The notes: generated by a model not told the origin, from the letters alone. DNA of 64,000 bases from Clostridium ganghwense (GCF_026735165.1 NZ_JAPQES010000006.1:1-64000); one strand, 5' to 3'; shown: positions 49,514 to 58,537, numbered from the stretch's first letter. A program made the numbers and translations.

Positions 49514-50404
49514 TTGATTGAAAATTGTACTTTATGCGTACGTAATTGTGGTATTAATAGATTAAATGGAGAAGTTGGTTTTTGCAATTCAGGAAAAAGA
49601 ATAAAACTTGGTAGAGTTTCTCTTCATCACTGGGAAGAACCATGTATTTCTGGAAACAAAGGTTCAGGTACAGTATTTTTTTCTAATTGCAATCTCAAAT
49701 GTGTTTTTTGTCAAAACCATGCTATTAGCAATAGTGGTACTGGAAAAGAAATTTCAATTAAAAGACTAAGTGAAATTTTTTTAGAACAGCAAGAAAAAGG
49801 TGCTCATAATATAAATTTAGTTACTCCCACTCACTTTGTGCCTCAAATAATTGAAGCTTTAAAACTTGCTAAAAATTCAGGTCTTGTTATTCCTATTGTT
49901 TATAACACAAATAGCTATGAAAATCTTGAAACTATTAAAGCTTTAAATGGATATATAGACATATATTTACCTGATCTCAAATATTTTGATGATAAATATG
50001 CAGTAAAATATTCTAACGCTCCTAATTATTTTAGCAATGCCTCAAAAATAATTGAAGAAATGTTTACACAAGTTGGAAAACCTGTATTTGATAAAAATGG
50101 ACTAATGAAAAAAGGAATGATAATAAGACATCTTATGCTTCCTGGACTTCTTTTTGATTCAAAAAAAATTATTGATTATATATATAATACATTTAAGGAT
50201 TCTGTATTTATTAGCTTAATGAATCAATATACTCCAATGTTCAATTCTTCAAAATATCCAGAAATAAATAAAAGAATTAACCCAAAGCATTATGAATCCT
50301 TAATAGATTATTCTATAAACTTAGGAATAACTAAAGCCTATATTCAAGAACACGGAACAGCATCTGAAAGCTTTATACCAAATTTTGATTTAAGAGGAAT
50401 TTAA
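49514..50404 (+). CDS. Radical SAM protein, PflX-like (COG1313 type)
   Basis: The protein carries an N-terminal cysteine block (CTLCVRNCG ... GFCNSG) and the radical SAM motif CNLKCVFCQN, with the later part typical of pyruvate formate-lyase-activating-enzyme relatives (YLPDLKYFDDKYA; GMIIRHLMLPG). Its target is unknown. I chose TTG at 49514, 6 bases after GAGGTG; the longer reading from TTG 49448 has no such site. 296 residues. Confidence 0.88.
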   Translation: MIENCTLCVRNCGINRLNGEVGFCNSGKRIKLGRVSLHHWEEPCISGNKGSGTVFFSNCNLKCVFCQNHAISNSGTGKEISIKRLSEIFLEQQEKGAHNINLVTPTHFVPQIIEALKLAKNSGLVIPIVYNTNSYENLETIKALNGYIDIYLPDLKYFDDKYAVKYSNAPNYFSNASKIIEEMFTQVGKPVFDKNGLMKKGMIIRHLMLPGLLFDSKKIIDYIYNTFKDSVFISLMNQYTPMFNSSKYPEINKRINPKHYESLIDYSINLGITKAYIQEHGTASESFIPNFDLRGI

Positions 50405-50441
50405 ATGGTCCTTAACAAATTTAATTTGTTAAGGACCATTT
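50403..50441. terminator. Bidirectional terminator (perfect palindrome)
   Basis: AAATGGTCCTTAACAAATT and its complement form an almost loopless 19-base inverted repeat between two convergent genes. Confidence 0.88.
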
Positions 50442-50460
50442 ATTTTAGCTTTGCATATAG

Positions 50461-52260
50461 CTAAATCTTATATTTACTTAATTCAGTTTTAAACTCTTCT
50501 GTTAATTTTTTAAATTCGAAAATATTATCTATCAAATTTTTAATCTCATTAGTGTAATTTGAAACATTTGCACTAACTTCCTCTGATGAAGCAGAATTTT
50601 CTTCTGCAATAGCAGATAAAGATTCAATGTTATCATATATTTTTGATATAAAATGTGCTTCCCTATCAAGTTCGTTTATAGTTTCTATCATTGAAGCTGA
50701 AACAGTTTGAGCCGAATTAGTTGCATCTAAGCTTATATTTCTAACCTTTTCTAAGTTGGTTGTCTCATTTTCAAGAACATCATATTGAAGTCCAATTTTT
50801 TCAACTAAAACTTTAATTTCATTTACAAATTGTCCTAAGTTAGAATTTATCTCCTCAACAGCTCCTTGAGTCTGTTCAGCAAGCTTTCTAACTTCTTCAG
50901 CAACAACCGAAAATCCTCGTCCAGCTTCTCCTGCACGAGCTGCTTCAATAGAAGCATTCAATGCTAAAAGGTTTGTTTGTTCAGAAATTTGAGAAACTAT
51001 TGAAACTATGTTTGTAATATTCTTAGCTTTATTTTCAAGCTGTATTCCCTGATCTTTAACTTCTTGGAATTTTTGTAGAGTTTTTATTATATTCTTACTT
51101 GAATTTTCGACATTGCTATAACTATTATTTATTTTCTCAATAGCCTTTTCAAGTTCTTCCTTATTATCATTCTCATTATCTACAATAGTTTTTAAAGATT
51201 CAATATTTTTATTTAATGTTGAAGCAGCATTTTGAGTATTTTCTGCTTGGCTTACAGCACCATTTGCTACTTGTTCAACAACCCCTGAAATTTCTTCGGA
51301 AGTTCTACTCATGGTATCAGATATAGTATTTATATTTCTTACAAAAGTATTCATTTCATCTGTAACACCTTTAAAACTAGTAAAATCTGCTCTAACTACT
51401 TTTCTATGTTCTTTCAAAAGATCATATATGTCTTCAAAAAAGTCTCCAGTAACTATTTTTCCTTCTTCTGTATAATCATTTGCATTGATTTTTCTTATTT
51501 CAGCCTCTATTAAACTTTTAGGTTTTATAAGCATACCTACCGCAAAAGCAGAGACTGACGCCGGAAGCATAGAAGCTACTATAAATTTTAGAATGCTTTC
51601 AAACCCTATTAAAGGAATATTTACTAAAACAGAAATTATTAATGTAAACATTCCAACCTTTGCAGGTATACTTTTAATAAATCCTAAAGACAAAGCTTTA
51701 TTAAATCTATATATCTTTTTGTAATATATATCTTCTTCAAAGGTAAATTCTAACTTTAACTTTCCGGTACCTCTTTCTATCTCTTTTATTTCTAATTTTT
51801 CATTAAAAAACTCAGCACTTCCTTCAATTAATCCTAATGCATAATCAAACATTTCCCTCTTAGAATCATAAGAAAAAATAGCCTTTCTACTGGATATTGG
51901 TTTTAAATTTACAAGAGGAGGCTTTGCTCCTGGAAATTTTTTAACCATTTCTATATGTACATCATACATGGATCTAAGAAAAGAATATAAGTTTTCATGC
52001 TGAAAAAACGCAGGAAAATCATTGAAGAAAGATTTTATATTATCTCTCCCTATGTTTGTCCATAATTGATTTATTGGTATTCCTTCATCATCTGCTATAA
52101 ATCCAATTACCTTTTTAACCTGATTATCATCAATATTTTCTGCTGGTGAAAATATCTTACTATCTTTCCATCCTACAGAATTCATCGCTCTACTTACTAC
52201 ATCATCATCATAAAGTTTTCTGCAAGTTTTAAGCCATGTAGCAACTATTGTTCCTTTCAT
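50461..52260 (-). CDS. H-NOX gas-sensing methyl-accepting chemotaxis protein (SONO type)
   Basis: The N-terminal 185 residues are a haem-binding H-NOX domain: MKGTIVATW start, proximal His 102 (DVH), P115, and the haem-propionate motif Y131-x-S133-x-R135. Residues W9, N74 and Y140 also match the distal O2-binding pocket of the Thermoanaerobacter H-NOX. Two hydrophobic segments (about 208-225 and 228-250) follow, then a HAMP-like linker and an MCP signalling hairpin with [20 protein letters not shown] at its tip (region about 422-445). Such proteins signal NO or O2 to the CheA flagellar system. 599 residues. No chemotaxis genes are adjacent. Confidence 0.95.
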   Translation of the reverse strand: MKGTIVATWLKTCRKLYDDDVVSRAMNSVGWKDSKIFSPAENIDDNQVKKVIGFIADDEGIPINQLWTNIGRDNIKSFFNDFPAFFQHENLYSFLRSMYDVHIEMVKKFPGAKPPLVNLKPISSRKAIFSYDSKREMFDYALGLIEGSAEFFNEKLEIKEIERGTGKLKLEFTFEEDIYYKKIYRFNKALSLGFIKSIPAKVGMFTLIISVLVNIPLIGFESILKFIVASMLPASVSAFAVGMLIKPKSLIEAEIRKINANDYTEEGKIVTGDFFEDIYDLLKEHRKVVRADFTSFKGVTDEMNTFVRNINTISDTMSRTSEEISGVVEQVANGAVSQAENTQNAASTLNKNIESLKTIVDNENDNKEELEKAIEKINNSYSNVENSSKNIIKTLQKFQEVKDQGIQLENKAKNITNIVSIVSQISEQTNLLALNASIEAARAGEAGRGFSVVAEEVRKLAEQTQGAVEEINSNLGQFVNEIKVLVEKIGLQYDVLENETTNLEKVRNISLDATNSAQTVSASMIETINELDREAHFISKIYDNIESLSAIAEENSASSEEVSANVSNYTNEIKNLIDNIFEFKKLTEEFKTELSKYKI

Positions 52261-52459
52261 TATGCTCCCCCCACATCTATCTGAATAATTTCAAATCATT
52301 GTCAACTAATATTTATTATATCTTATTATTTTACTTTTGTTAATCTATTTAATTATAAATTCCATACTATAAAATTAAATTATATGTAATAAATATGCGG
52401 ATATATGGATATGATTTTAATATAGTTTCACCATATAATATATAAACGAGGTATGCTAT

Positions 52460-54232
52460 ATGAAAAAATTTTTATTAATCTTAAGTACTTTTATTATTGC
52501 AATAATATGTATACTCTTTTACCCTAGAAAAGTAACTCATGGAATAATAATGGAAACAAACGACAATTATTCTCTTATATACATTGACGGTAAATTAAAA
52601 GAAGTAAAAATCCCTAATTTGAATCTTCCCAAATACACTGTACTTAGCTTTAAATTTAATGCTTTCCAAACCTACGATTATAAAATAAATAAACCTTTAT
52701 TAAACAGAGTAATGGTAAAAGAATCCAAAAACTACGAACTAGAGGGTTTGGGTTCAAAAACTTTATCTAAAAAACCTCTATTTTATAAAATAGATAGCAA
52801 TGACAATATAAATATAGGTACCAGTAAAGACATAATAGTAGGTAAAAATAATGTTAGATCTTTCTTAAACGACGATAGACTAAATACGTTTATCATATAT
52901 CCTATGGAAGATTATTCTACCACTAGAGTTGGAATATCAACTTCAAATTTTTCCTCTATATACCACGACAAATTAAAAATCCAACTAAATTCTCCGTGCA
53001 AAATCTATAGTGAAATGGAAGATATATCTTTAGATATACCTACAAATAATTCTATTACAGCTGTATGTGAAAAAAAACATCTAAATCTTTACGTTGATGA
53101 ATCCAAAATAACAACTAAAAATAGACTTTACATAAAAGGAACTAATTTAACATTAACTAATATAAACAGAGGTTATCCTTCTTTTAATCCTAGCTACAAC
53201 GGAATATTGGAGCTTTATCCTACTGAAAAAGGAATAATATTGGTAAACGAAGTAAATATTGAAGACTATCTGTATAAAGTAGTTCCTTCTGAAATGCCTA
53301 TTTGGGGAGGACTTGAAGCTCTAAAATGTCAAGCTGTTGCAGCTAGAACTTACGCTATATCAGATATGTTATCTAATCGTTACGGAAGCTTAGGTTTTTA
53401 TGTTGATGATAGCACTAAAAGCCAAGTGTATAACAACATTAAGCCCCAAGAAATTTCAAATAAAGCTATAAAAAATACAACTGGTCTTATAATGACTTAT
53501 AACAATAATCCTATAGATGCAAAATACTATTCAACCTCCTGTGGTTCTGGAGTAAACTATCAGGATATTTGGTTTAAAAGTGATGGTTCTAGTGATAATA
53601 AACCTTACTTAAAAACAAATAGATTTCTAAAAAATAATATTGCTCTTCCAACTAGTGAAGAGAATTGGCTAAAATTTTATAGAAATGAAGATATTCAATC
53701 CTTTGACAATAAATCTTCCTATTTTAGATGGAATGTATCTTTTAGTAAAAATACTCTTGAAGAAAATTTAAATATAAACCTAAAAAAAATTTATAAAAAC
53801 TCTAGACAATACATAAACATATTAAAAAATGGCAAAAAATCAAAATGGATGCCCCGCACCCTTAAAAATCTTCAGGATATAAAGGTATTAAATAGAAGTG
53901 AGGGTGGAAACATTTTAGAGATATCCTTTATATTTGAAAATGTAACTGTAAATGTGAAAAAAGATTCATTTGTAAGAAGATCTTTCAGATGTAATAATCC
54001 ACCTAAGATAATTCGCTATATAGGAAAACCTCTAGAAAATTGGACTACTCTTCCCTCTTCCTTTTTCTCTATAGAAAAACTTAATGATACTTTCACCCTT
54101 TACGGCGGTGGCTATGGTCATGGTGTTGGAATGAGCCAATACGGAGCTATGTATCTTGGGAAAGAAGGTAAAGATTTTAAAACTATATTAAATACCTACT
54201 ATAAAAACATAAAATTTAATAAGTTATATTAA
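52460..54232 (+). CDS. SpoIID/LytB-domain protein
   Basis: The 590-residue protein has an N-terminal membrane anchor (about 3-21), a long N-terminal region without known motifs (about 30-260), and a SpoIID domain: VVPSEMPIWGGLEALKCQAVAARTY (about 275-299) carrying the catalytic-type Glu, CGSG, and the closing block GGGYGHGVGMSQYGA. SpoIID enzymes are lytic transglycosylases that cut denuded peptidoglycan during engulfment. This one is longer than SpoIID itself, so it may be a paralogue. A CATATAAT element upstream (near 52433) resembles a mother-cell sigma-factor -10; that is weak. Confidence 0.88.
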   Translation: MKKFLLILSTFIIAIICILFYPRKVTHGIIMETNDNYSLIYIDGKLKEVKIPNLNLPKYTVLSFKFNAFQTYDYKINKPLLNRVMVKESKNYELEGLGSKTLSKKPLFYKIDSNDNINIGTSKDIIVGKNNVRSFLNDDRLNTFIIYPMEDYSTTRVGISTSNFSSIYHDKLKIQLNSPCKIYSEMEDISLDIPTNNSITAVCEKKHLNLYVDESKITTKNRLYIKGTNLTLTNINRGYPSFNPSYNGILELYPTEKGIILVNEVNIEDYLYKVVPSEMPIWGGLEALKCQAVAARTYAISDMLSNRYGSLGFYVDDSTKSQVYNNIKPQEISNKAIKNTTGLIMTYNNNPIDAKYYSTSCGSGVNYQDIWFKSDGSSDNKPYLKTNRFLKNNIALPTSEENWLKFYRNEDIQSFDNKSSYFRWNVSFSKNTLEENLNINLKKIYKNSRQYINILKNGKKSKWMPRTLKNLQDIKVLNRSEGGNILEISFIFENVTVNVKKDSFVRRSFRCNNPPKIIRYIGKPLENWTTLPSSFFSIEKLNDTFTLYGGGYGHGVGMSQYGAMYLGKEGKDFKTILNTYYKNIKFNKLY

Positions 54233-54242
54233 AAAGTATATT

Positions 54243-54285
54243 AAAGGGTTATATTCTAATAACATTTATTAGAATATAACCCTTT
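54243..54285. terminator. Bidirectional terminator with a 20-base perfect stem
   Basis: AAAGGGTTATATTCTAATAA and its exact complement are separated by 3 bases between two convergent genes. Confidence 0.88.
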
Positions 54286-54298
54286 GTCACTTTATTAT

Positions 54299-55495
54299 TT
54301 ATATTTCAGGTTTTTTAAAATTCTTTAATTCTTCCAAATTAGCTGGCACTTTTATCATTCCATCAGCAATTGCCTTCTTGTATTTTTCAACTATCTGTAA
54401 AACTTCCTTAGGTGTATTTACTTTTGAACTTTCTGCATATCCTACACCATCTTCTTTTAAACCAAGTGTGACTATACCACCTTTAAAAGTATTATCTACT
54501 ACATTTTTTGTAGCTAAATATGATGCAGTATCAATTTTCTTTACCATACTAGAAAGAATAACCTCTGAGTATTTCGGCATTGTAATTCCTTGGTCACTAT
54601 CTACACCTATAGCCCATATATTTTCCCCATTATCTCTTGCTTCTTTAATAGCCTGAAACATTCCTATTCCTACGCCTCCAGCCGCATGATAAAACACATC
54701 GCAACCTTCTTCTATTAAAACTTTAGTTAATTCATATCCCTTATTACAATCACTAAAGCTATCTGCATATTTAACTGTTTTTCTATTGATTAAATTACTA
54801 GCTGCTTCTTCATTTACAGCTTTAACTCCCGCAACAAAACCCGCCTCAAATTTATTAATAAGGGCTCCTTCCTTTCCACCAATAAAAGCTACTTTATTAG
54901 TTTTAGTCATTTTACCTGCAATAACTCCCATCAAAAAAGAACCCTCTTCTTCTTTAAAAGTTATAGACATAACATTTGGACAATTTACACTAGAATCTAT
55001 AATAGCAAATTTTTTATTCTTGTATTTAGAACTAACATTAGTAACAGGATTATTCATCATGAATCCTATTCCTATAGTTAAATCACAATTTTGGGCTAAA
55101 GTTTCTAAATTAGCTTCAAAATCGTCACACATTGTTGATTCAATAACTTTATAATCTAAATTAAACTCTTTCATTGCCTTAAGTAATCCTTTATTAGCGC
55201 ATTGATTAAATGATTGATCATTTAGTCCACCTTGATCTGTTAACATGCCTACTTCTATTTTCTTATGAGAATTTTTATTTATATCTTTCGCCTTATTCAC
55301 ATCATACATTTCCTTTAAAAAATTTAATATAGGATTATCTCGATACTGTTTTAGATTGTTTGAATTATAATTTCTAGTATTTATACCTGTTAGTACTTTT
55401 TTTTCAGCTGCTTTTGCAATTCGTACATTCATAAATGAAAAACTCACAAAAAATATTGCTAAAGTTAAACTGAACAACCTTTTAATATTTCTCAT
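54299..55495 (-). CDS. BMP-family (PnrA-like) extracellular binding protein
   Basis: The 398-residue protein has a signal peptide with an AKA-AEKK-type cleavage site and no lipobox, then a PnrA/BMP-type periplasmic-binding fold: MLTDQGGLNDQSFNQCANKGL, TIGIGFMMNN, AFIGGKEGALINKFEAGFVAGVKAV and WAIGVDSDQ. Relatives bind nucleosides for ABC uptake. There are no ABC transporter genes beside it, and the lack of a lipid anchor is unusual for a binding protein. The ATG at 55495 has AGGAGG 6 bases upstream. Confidence 0.88.
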   Translation of the reverse strand: MRNIKRLFSLTLAIFFVSFSFMNVRIAKAAEKKVLTGINTRNYNSNNLKQYRDNPILNFLKEMYDVNKAKDINKNSHKKIEVGMLTDQGGLNDQSFNQCANKGLLKAMKEFNLDYKVIESTMCDDFEANLETLAQNCDLTIGIGFMMNNPVTNVSSKYKNKKFAIIDSSVNCPNVMSITFKEEEGSFLMGVIAGKMTKTNKVAFIGGKEGALINKFEAGFVAGVKAVNEEAASNLINRKTVKYADSFSDCNKGYELTKVLIEEGCDVFYHAAGGVGIGMFQAIKEARDNGENIWAIGVDSDQGITMPKYSEVILSSMVKKIDTASYLATKNVVDNTFKGGIVTLGLKEDGVGYAESSKVNTPKEVLQIVEKYKKAIADGMIKVPANLEELKNFKKPEI

Positions 55496-55592
55496 ATATA
55501 TCCTCCTTCTGAATACATTTAAAATTGAACATATTAATTTCATTATAACATCTTTTATGTATTATTTTACTAAAAATACTTCTTATAAAAAC

Positions 55593-55616
55593 AGAGTATA
55601 TCTCACGATATACTCT
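55593..55616 (-). terminator. Terminator of the Cys-poor CsxC-like gene
   Basis: AGAGTATATC and GATATACTCT pair around TCAC and are followed by GTTTTTAT on the minus strand, about 70 bases after the stop. Confidence 0.65.
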
Positions 55617-55684
55617 TAAGCTTTTGGCAAAATATGTTTGTAAATAACCTGAGAAATAATATTAACTATTATTCTCCATTTGAA

Positions 55685-56602
55685 TTAATTATTAATCTCT
55701 ACGGATTGCCTTTGAGTTAATGTTAAAAATAATTCCACTATCATTTTCTCTTCTATTGCAGAAAAAGTATTTTCTATTGGAAATTTATCACTTAAAGGCT
55801 TTTTATTGTTACACATTCTTGTTCCAGAAATTTTAACTTTTTTTATATCACAGCATATTGGTTGATTATATTTAATCTCTTGCTCAGATTCATACATATG
55901 TTCATTGCACTCTAAATTATTTGAAATATTAAGTATTATTTCTTTTACGTCATCTTTAATATGAAAATTAGGTGGTAAACTATATTCAATTAAAGTAGTG
56001 CATTCAAAAGGGATATATGCAAGTTTATGTTTAATCTCTCCACTAATAATATTATCTTCAATATTATCTACTGTAGAATATTCTACATTATTTCTAACAA
56101 ATCCCTTTAAAAAAAGTTTTCCTTTTTTAGTTTTTATATCTTTATTGATATCTTCAATAGGTACCAATATCGCTTCATTTAAATATGCTTGATGATTTGT
56201 ACGTTTAATTTCTAACGCCTCTTCTTTCAATTCAATTAATACCTCAACAGGAATCTTCACAGATTTTTCTGCTATTACAACAGGAATTTTGGATACATAT
56301 CCCGAGTCTTGTCTTACTTCTTTTTCTTTACTAGCTTCATAACCTTGGTTTTTACCTTTTTCTAATTTTCCAATACCTGAATCATAGTATTCTTTGAATT
56401 CTTTATAATTTAAATTATTATTTTTCACCCGTTTACCATCTGTATTTTTATTCCTTTTATATTCTTTGTTCTCTATATTTTCTTTATTATTAGTTATATG
56501 TTCTTGATCTTCATTATAATATTCTTGAAAAAATTCTAAGAGGATAAGAATTTTTATAAGGGTATCTGCCTTATTATAAAAATACTGATTATATTGTGTC
56601 AT
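55685..56602 (-). CDS. Cys-poor CsxC-like spore-surface protein, paralogue of the next gene
   Basis: The 305-residue protein has a hydrophilic N-terminal part (about 30-105, rich in Asn, Lys and Glu) and a C-terminal domain that aligns with the neighbouring Cys-rich protein (SKIPVVIAEKSVKIPVEVLI; KGKLFLKGFVRNNVEYST; YIPFECTTLIEYSLPP). It has only about 5 cysteines against 27 in its partner. CsxC-type proteins are exosporium/spore-coat components in Clostridium sporogenes; the assignment is by recall and needs a search. The ATG at 56602 is preceded by AAGGAG. Confidence 0.72.
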   Translation of the reverse strand: MTQYNQYFYNKADTLIKILILLEFFQEYYNEDQEHITNNKENIENKEYKRNKNTDGKRVKNNNLNYKEFKEYYDSGIGKLEKGKNQGYEASKEKEVRQDSGYVSKIPVVIAEKSVKIPVEVLIELKEEALEIKRTNHQAYLNEAILVPIEDINKDIKTKKGKLFLKGFVRNNVEYSTVDNIEDNIISGEIKHKLAYIPFECTTLIEYSLPPNFHIKDDVKEIILNISNNLECNEHMYESEQEIKYNQPICCDIKKVKISGTRMCNNKKPLSDKFPIENTFSAIEEKMIVELFLTLTQRQSVEINN

Positions 56603-56713
56603 TACAAAATTCTCCTTTATCATTTCTAAATTACAAAACGTATAAAAACATAAATTTTGCCTCCTAGTTTATAATATATTCATATAACCTATAAATTGAA
56701 CCTAAACTTAAAA

Positions 56714-56746
56714 CCGACTTAAAGCCTTTAAAAAGCTTTAAGTCGG
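56714..56746 (-). terminator. Terminator of the Cys-rich CsxC-like gene
   Basis: CCGACTTAAAGC and GCTTTAAGTCGG pair around a 9-base loop and are followed by TTTT on the minus strand. Confidence 0.75.
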
Positions 56747-56757
56747 AATAAGTTAAT

Positions 56758-57564
56758 TTAGTCTATACAACTACACATATCCTTGCAGCCGTCTTTGCAT
56801 TTATCTTTGCAGCCACCGTTACAACCGCAGCCATCTTTTATTTTTACTTGCTGTAATTGTAATACTTTTATTCTAAGGTAAACAACCATTTTTTCTACTA
56901 TTTTTTTATAAGGATGTGTTGGACAAGTACATACTCTTTCCTTATGAATATCTGCTTCGTAAATTCTTGCTTCTTCTAATTCACAGAAAGGTTTTTCTGT
57001 ATAACATATAACGTCTTCAAAATTTTGTTCACATGGAACTGCTCCGATAACCTGATCTTCACAGTCATTACAACATTGTTTAGTACAGATTAACTCTATT
57101 TCTTCTGCTGGTTTTCTAGTGCAAACCTGTGGTGGTACATCATATTCAATTTCAGTTACACATCTAAAAGGAACGTCTACTGTCATATGCTTTATATCTC
57201 CACATACTGCGTCATCTGAAGTACAGCAAGCTGTAGCATATTCTATATTCTTTCTAACGAATCCTTCTAAGAATAATTTTCCACTTTTAAGTTTTCTTCC
57301 ACATTGTTTTTTTCCTATCCTTGGAATTAACTTACATTGAGTTAAAAATATATCTTTTTTAATTCTCTTAATTTCATAATAAGGTTCTTTAAATTCAATT
57401 TCTGCTTCAACATCTATTTGAATATCTTTTTCTCCTAAAACTACTGGTATTTTAGCTACTAATGGACCATGAATACCATGTGGTTTAAGATTTTCTCCAT
57501 CACATAAAGGTAATGTTGTTGCATTCACTTTACCACAACAAGTTGGTCTACATCTATCTTCCAC
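56758..57564 (-). CDS. Cys-rich CsxC-like exosporium/spore-coat protein
   Basis: The 268-residue protein has about 27 cysteines. It shares a beta-rich domain with its downstream paralogue (AKIPVVLGEKDIQIDVEAEI; SGKLFLEGFVRKNIEYATACC; VPFRCVTEIEYDVPP), and ends in a CxC/CxxxC tail (GCGCNGGCKDKCKDGC and CSC). No signal peptide is present, as expected for proteins assembled on the spore from the mother cell; disulfide cross-linking is likely. The domain recalls SPOCS/DUF3794. GTG start with AAGGGG upstream. Own terminator, so not co-transcribed with the paralogue. Confidence 0.78.
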   Translation of the reverse strand: MEDRCRPTCCGKVNATTLPLCDGENLKPHGIHGPLVAKIPVVLGEKDIQIDVEAEIEFKEPYYEIKRIKKDIFLTQCKLIPRIGKKQCGRKLKSGKLFLEGFVRKNIEYATACCTSDDAVCGDIKHMTVDVPFRCVTEIEYDVPPQVCTRKPAEEIELICTKQCCNDCEDQVIGAVPCEQNFEDVICYTEKPFCELEEARIYEADIHKERVCTCPTHPYKKIVEKMVVYLRIKVLQLQQVKIKDGCGCNGGCKDKCKDGCKDMCSCID

Positions 57565-57592
57565 TTATTATTTCCCCTTTCTTGATTTCAAA

Positions 57593-57641
57593 ATACAAAA
57601 GCAGTTTTTAATAGCACTTCTATTAAATGCCGTTTTTGTAT
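57593..57641 (-). other. Long imperfect hairpin in the leader of the Cys-rich gene
   Basis: ATACAAAA and TTAATAG blocks on both arms give a 22-base stem with four mismatches just upstream of the ribosome binding site. It may be a UTR stabiliser or an attenuator. Confidence 0.4.
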
Positions 57642-57771
57642 CTACTACATACTATGCTGTGCTTGTCCATTTGTTGATTATTTTTTTGTTATCTAAACTA
57701 AATTTTTAATATAAATTTCTTATCCGATAAATCTTTAAGTATATTTACCTAAAAATATACTCAAAAAAGTC

Positions 57772-57818
57772 AAAAGGGTTAAACCCTCAATCTGTAATAA
57801 TTAAGTTCTAACCCTTTT
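57772..57818 (-). terminator. Terminator of the small sporulation-region membrane protein
   Basis: AAAAGGGTTA and TAACCCTTTT pair over a longer loop, followed by TTTTTT on the minus strand. Confidence 0.6.
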
Positions 57819-57830
57819 TATCTCACAAAT

Positions 57831-58100
57831 CTATATTATATTTTCTATTACATACATTACTCCAATTAATATCCCTAAACCAATAGTTGTATTGACTATA
57901 TTAAAAGGATTTTTCTTAATCAAAGCTTTTTTCTTTTTTTCTTCTTCATAATATTCCATATGATTTGAAAAATACGGAAAATCTAATCCTTCTATTTTGC
58001 AGTAAAGTTCCATCGCTTCTTGTGATGGTTTTTCACCTCTATTATTGCCTATTCCAAAAATTATATTAGAAATTTTAGTTTTTACTCCGGGCATGAACAT
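57831..58100 (-). CDS. Small C-terminally anchored membrane protein, unknown
   Basis: An 89-residue protein has a charged, coil-like middle part (EYYEEEKKKKALIKKNP, about 50-66) and one hydrophobic segment near the C-terminus (about 68-86). It resembles tail-anchored proteins. AGGAGG precedes the ATG by 8 bases. I recognise no family. It overlaps the end of a 39-codon micro-ORF by 26 bases in another frame, suggesting translational coupling, and lies in the spore-surface gene cluster. Confidence 0.72.
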   Translation of the reverse strand: MFMPGVKTKISNIIFGIGNNRGEKPSQEAMELYCKIEGLDFPYFSNHMEYYEEEKKKKALIKKNPFNIVNTTIGLGILIGVMYVIENII

Positions 58101-58194
58101 ATATATAACCTCCTAATGAAAAATTATCCTCTAATTTTGTACTGTTTTTTGATTTTAAATTACTTTTTAGTGAACCCCTTAATGTTTTAATCAT
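58075..58194 (-). CDS. Micro-ORF of 39 codons with a very strong ribosome binding site
   Basis: Too short for usual annotation. GGAGGAG lies about 7 bases before the ATG; the product begins MIKTLRGSLKSNLKSKN, is basic at first and ends before the next gene's 9th codon. A terminator-like hairpin (58230-58258) sits upstream, so transcription may reach it by read-through. The overlap with the 89-residue protein suggests a coupled pair. No homology is known to me. Confidence 0.5.
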   Translation of the reverse strand: MIKTLRGSLKSNLKSKNSTKLEDNFSLGGYIYVHARSKN

Positions 58195-58229
58195 TTTTAA
58201 TCTCCTCCTTTTTAAATTTTATAAAATAT

Positions 58230-58258
58230 AAAAAGCCGTGGTTTATCCACGGCTTTAA
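58230..58258 (-). terminator. GC-rich terminator or attenuator before the 39-codon ORF
   Basis: AAAGCCGTGG and CCACGGCTTT pair around 4-5 bases, followed by TTATATTTT on the minus strand, just before the ribosome binding site of the micro-ORF. Confidence 0.7.
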
Positions 58259-58321
58259 AACAAATTAAACAAAGGTATACAATATACTCCTATAAATTAA
58301 TATTGTTATAAAAAACACAAA

Positions 58322-58347
58322 AGCCATGGGTTTGATAACCCATGGCT
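58322..58347 (-). terminator. Terminator of the 27-codon micro-ORF
   Basis: AGCCATGGGTT and AACCCATGGCT form an 11-base perfect stem around a 4-base loop, followed by a T-rich stretch on the minus strand. Confidence 0.75.
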
Positions 58348-58384
58348 GAATATTACAATTTAATTCATAATGATATACATTATA

Positions 58385-58468
58385 TTACAAAATTATATTT
58401 ATGGCAGAGTTATCAAAACTAATCACATATAAAGTTTTAATTATTGGAAACATACATTTATTATTCAT
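58385..58468 (-). CDS. Micro-ORF of 27 codons in its own short transcript
   Basis: An ATG preceded by AAAAGGAGG at 7 bases opens a 27-codon frame beginning MNNKCMFPIIKTLYV. It lies between a clear promoter (58509-58537) and a terminator (58322-58347), so the whole transcript would be about 190 bases. It may be a peptide gene, a leader or an RNA with an incidental frame; the strong ribosome binding site favours translation. Confidence 0.5.
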   Translation of the reverse strand: MNNKCMFPIIKTLYVISFDNSAINIIL

Positions 58469-58508
58469 AACTCTACCTCCTTTTAGATATTTTAACATTT
58501 ACACTCAT

Positions 58509-58537
58509 AGTATAACTGATTTGTAATATAAAGTCAA
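58509..58537 (-). promoter_or_regulatory. Promoter of the 27-codon micro-ORF
   Basis: TTGACT (58532-58537), 17 bases, TATACT (58509-58514) on the minus strand; the predicted start lies about 25 bases before the ribosome binding site. Confidence 0.7.
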
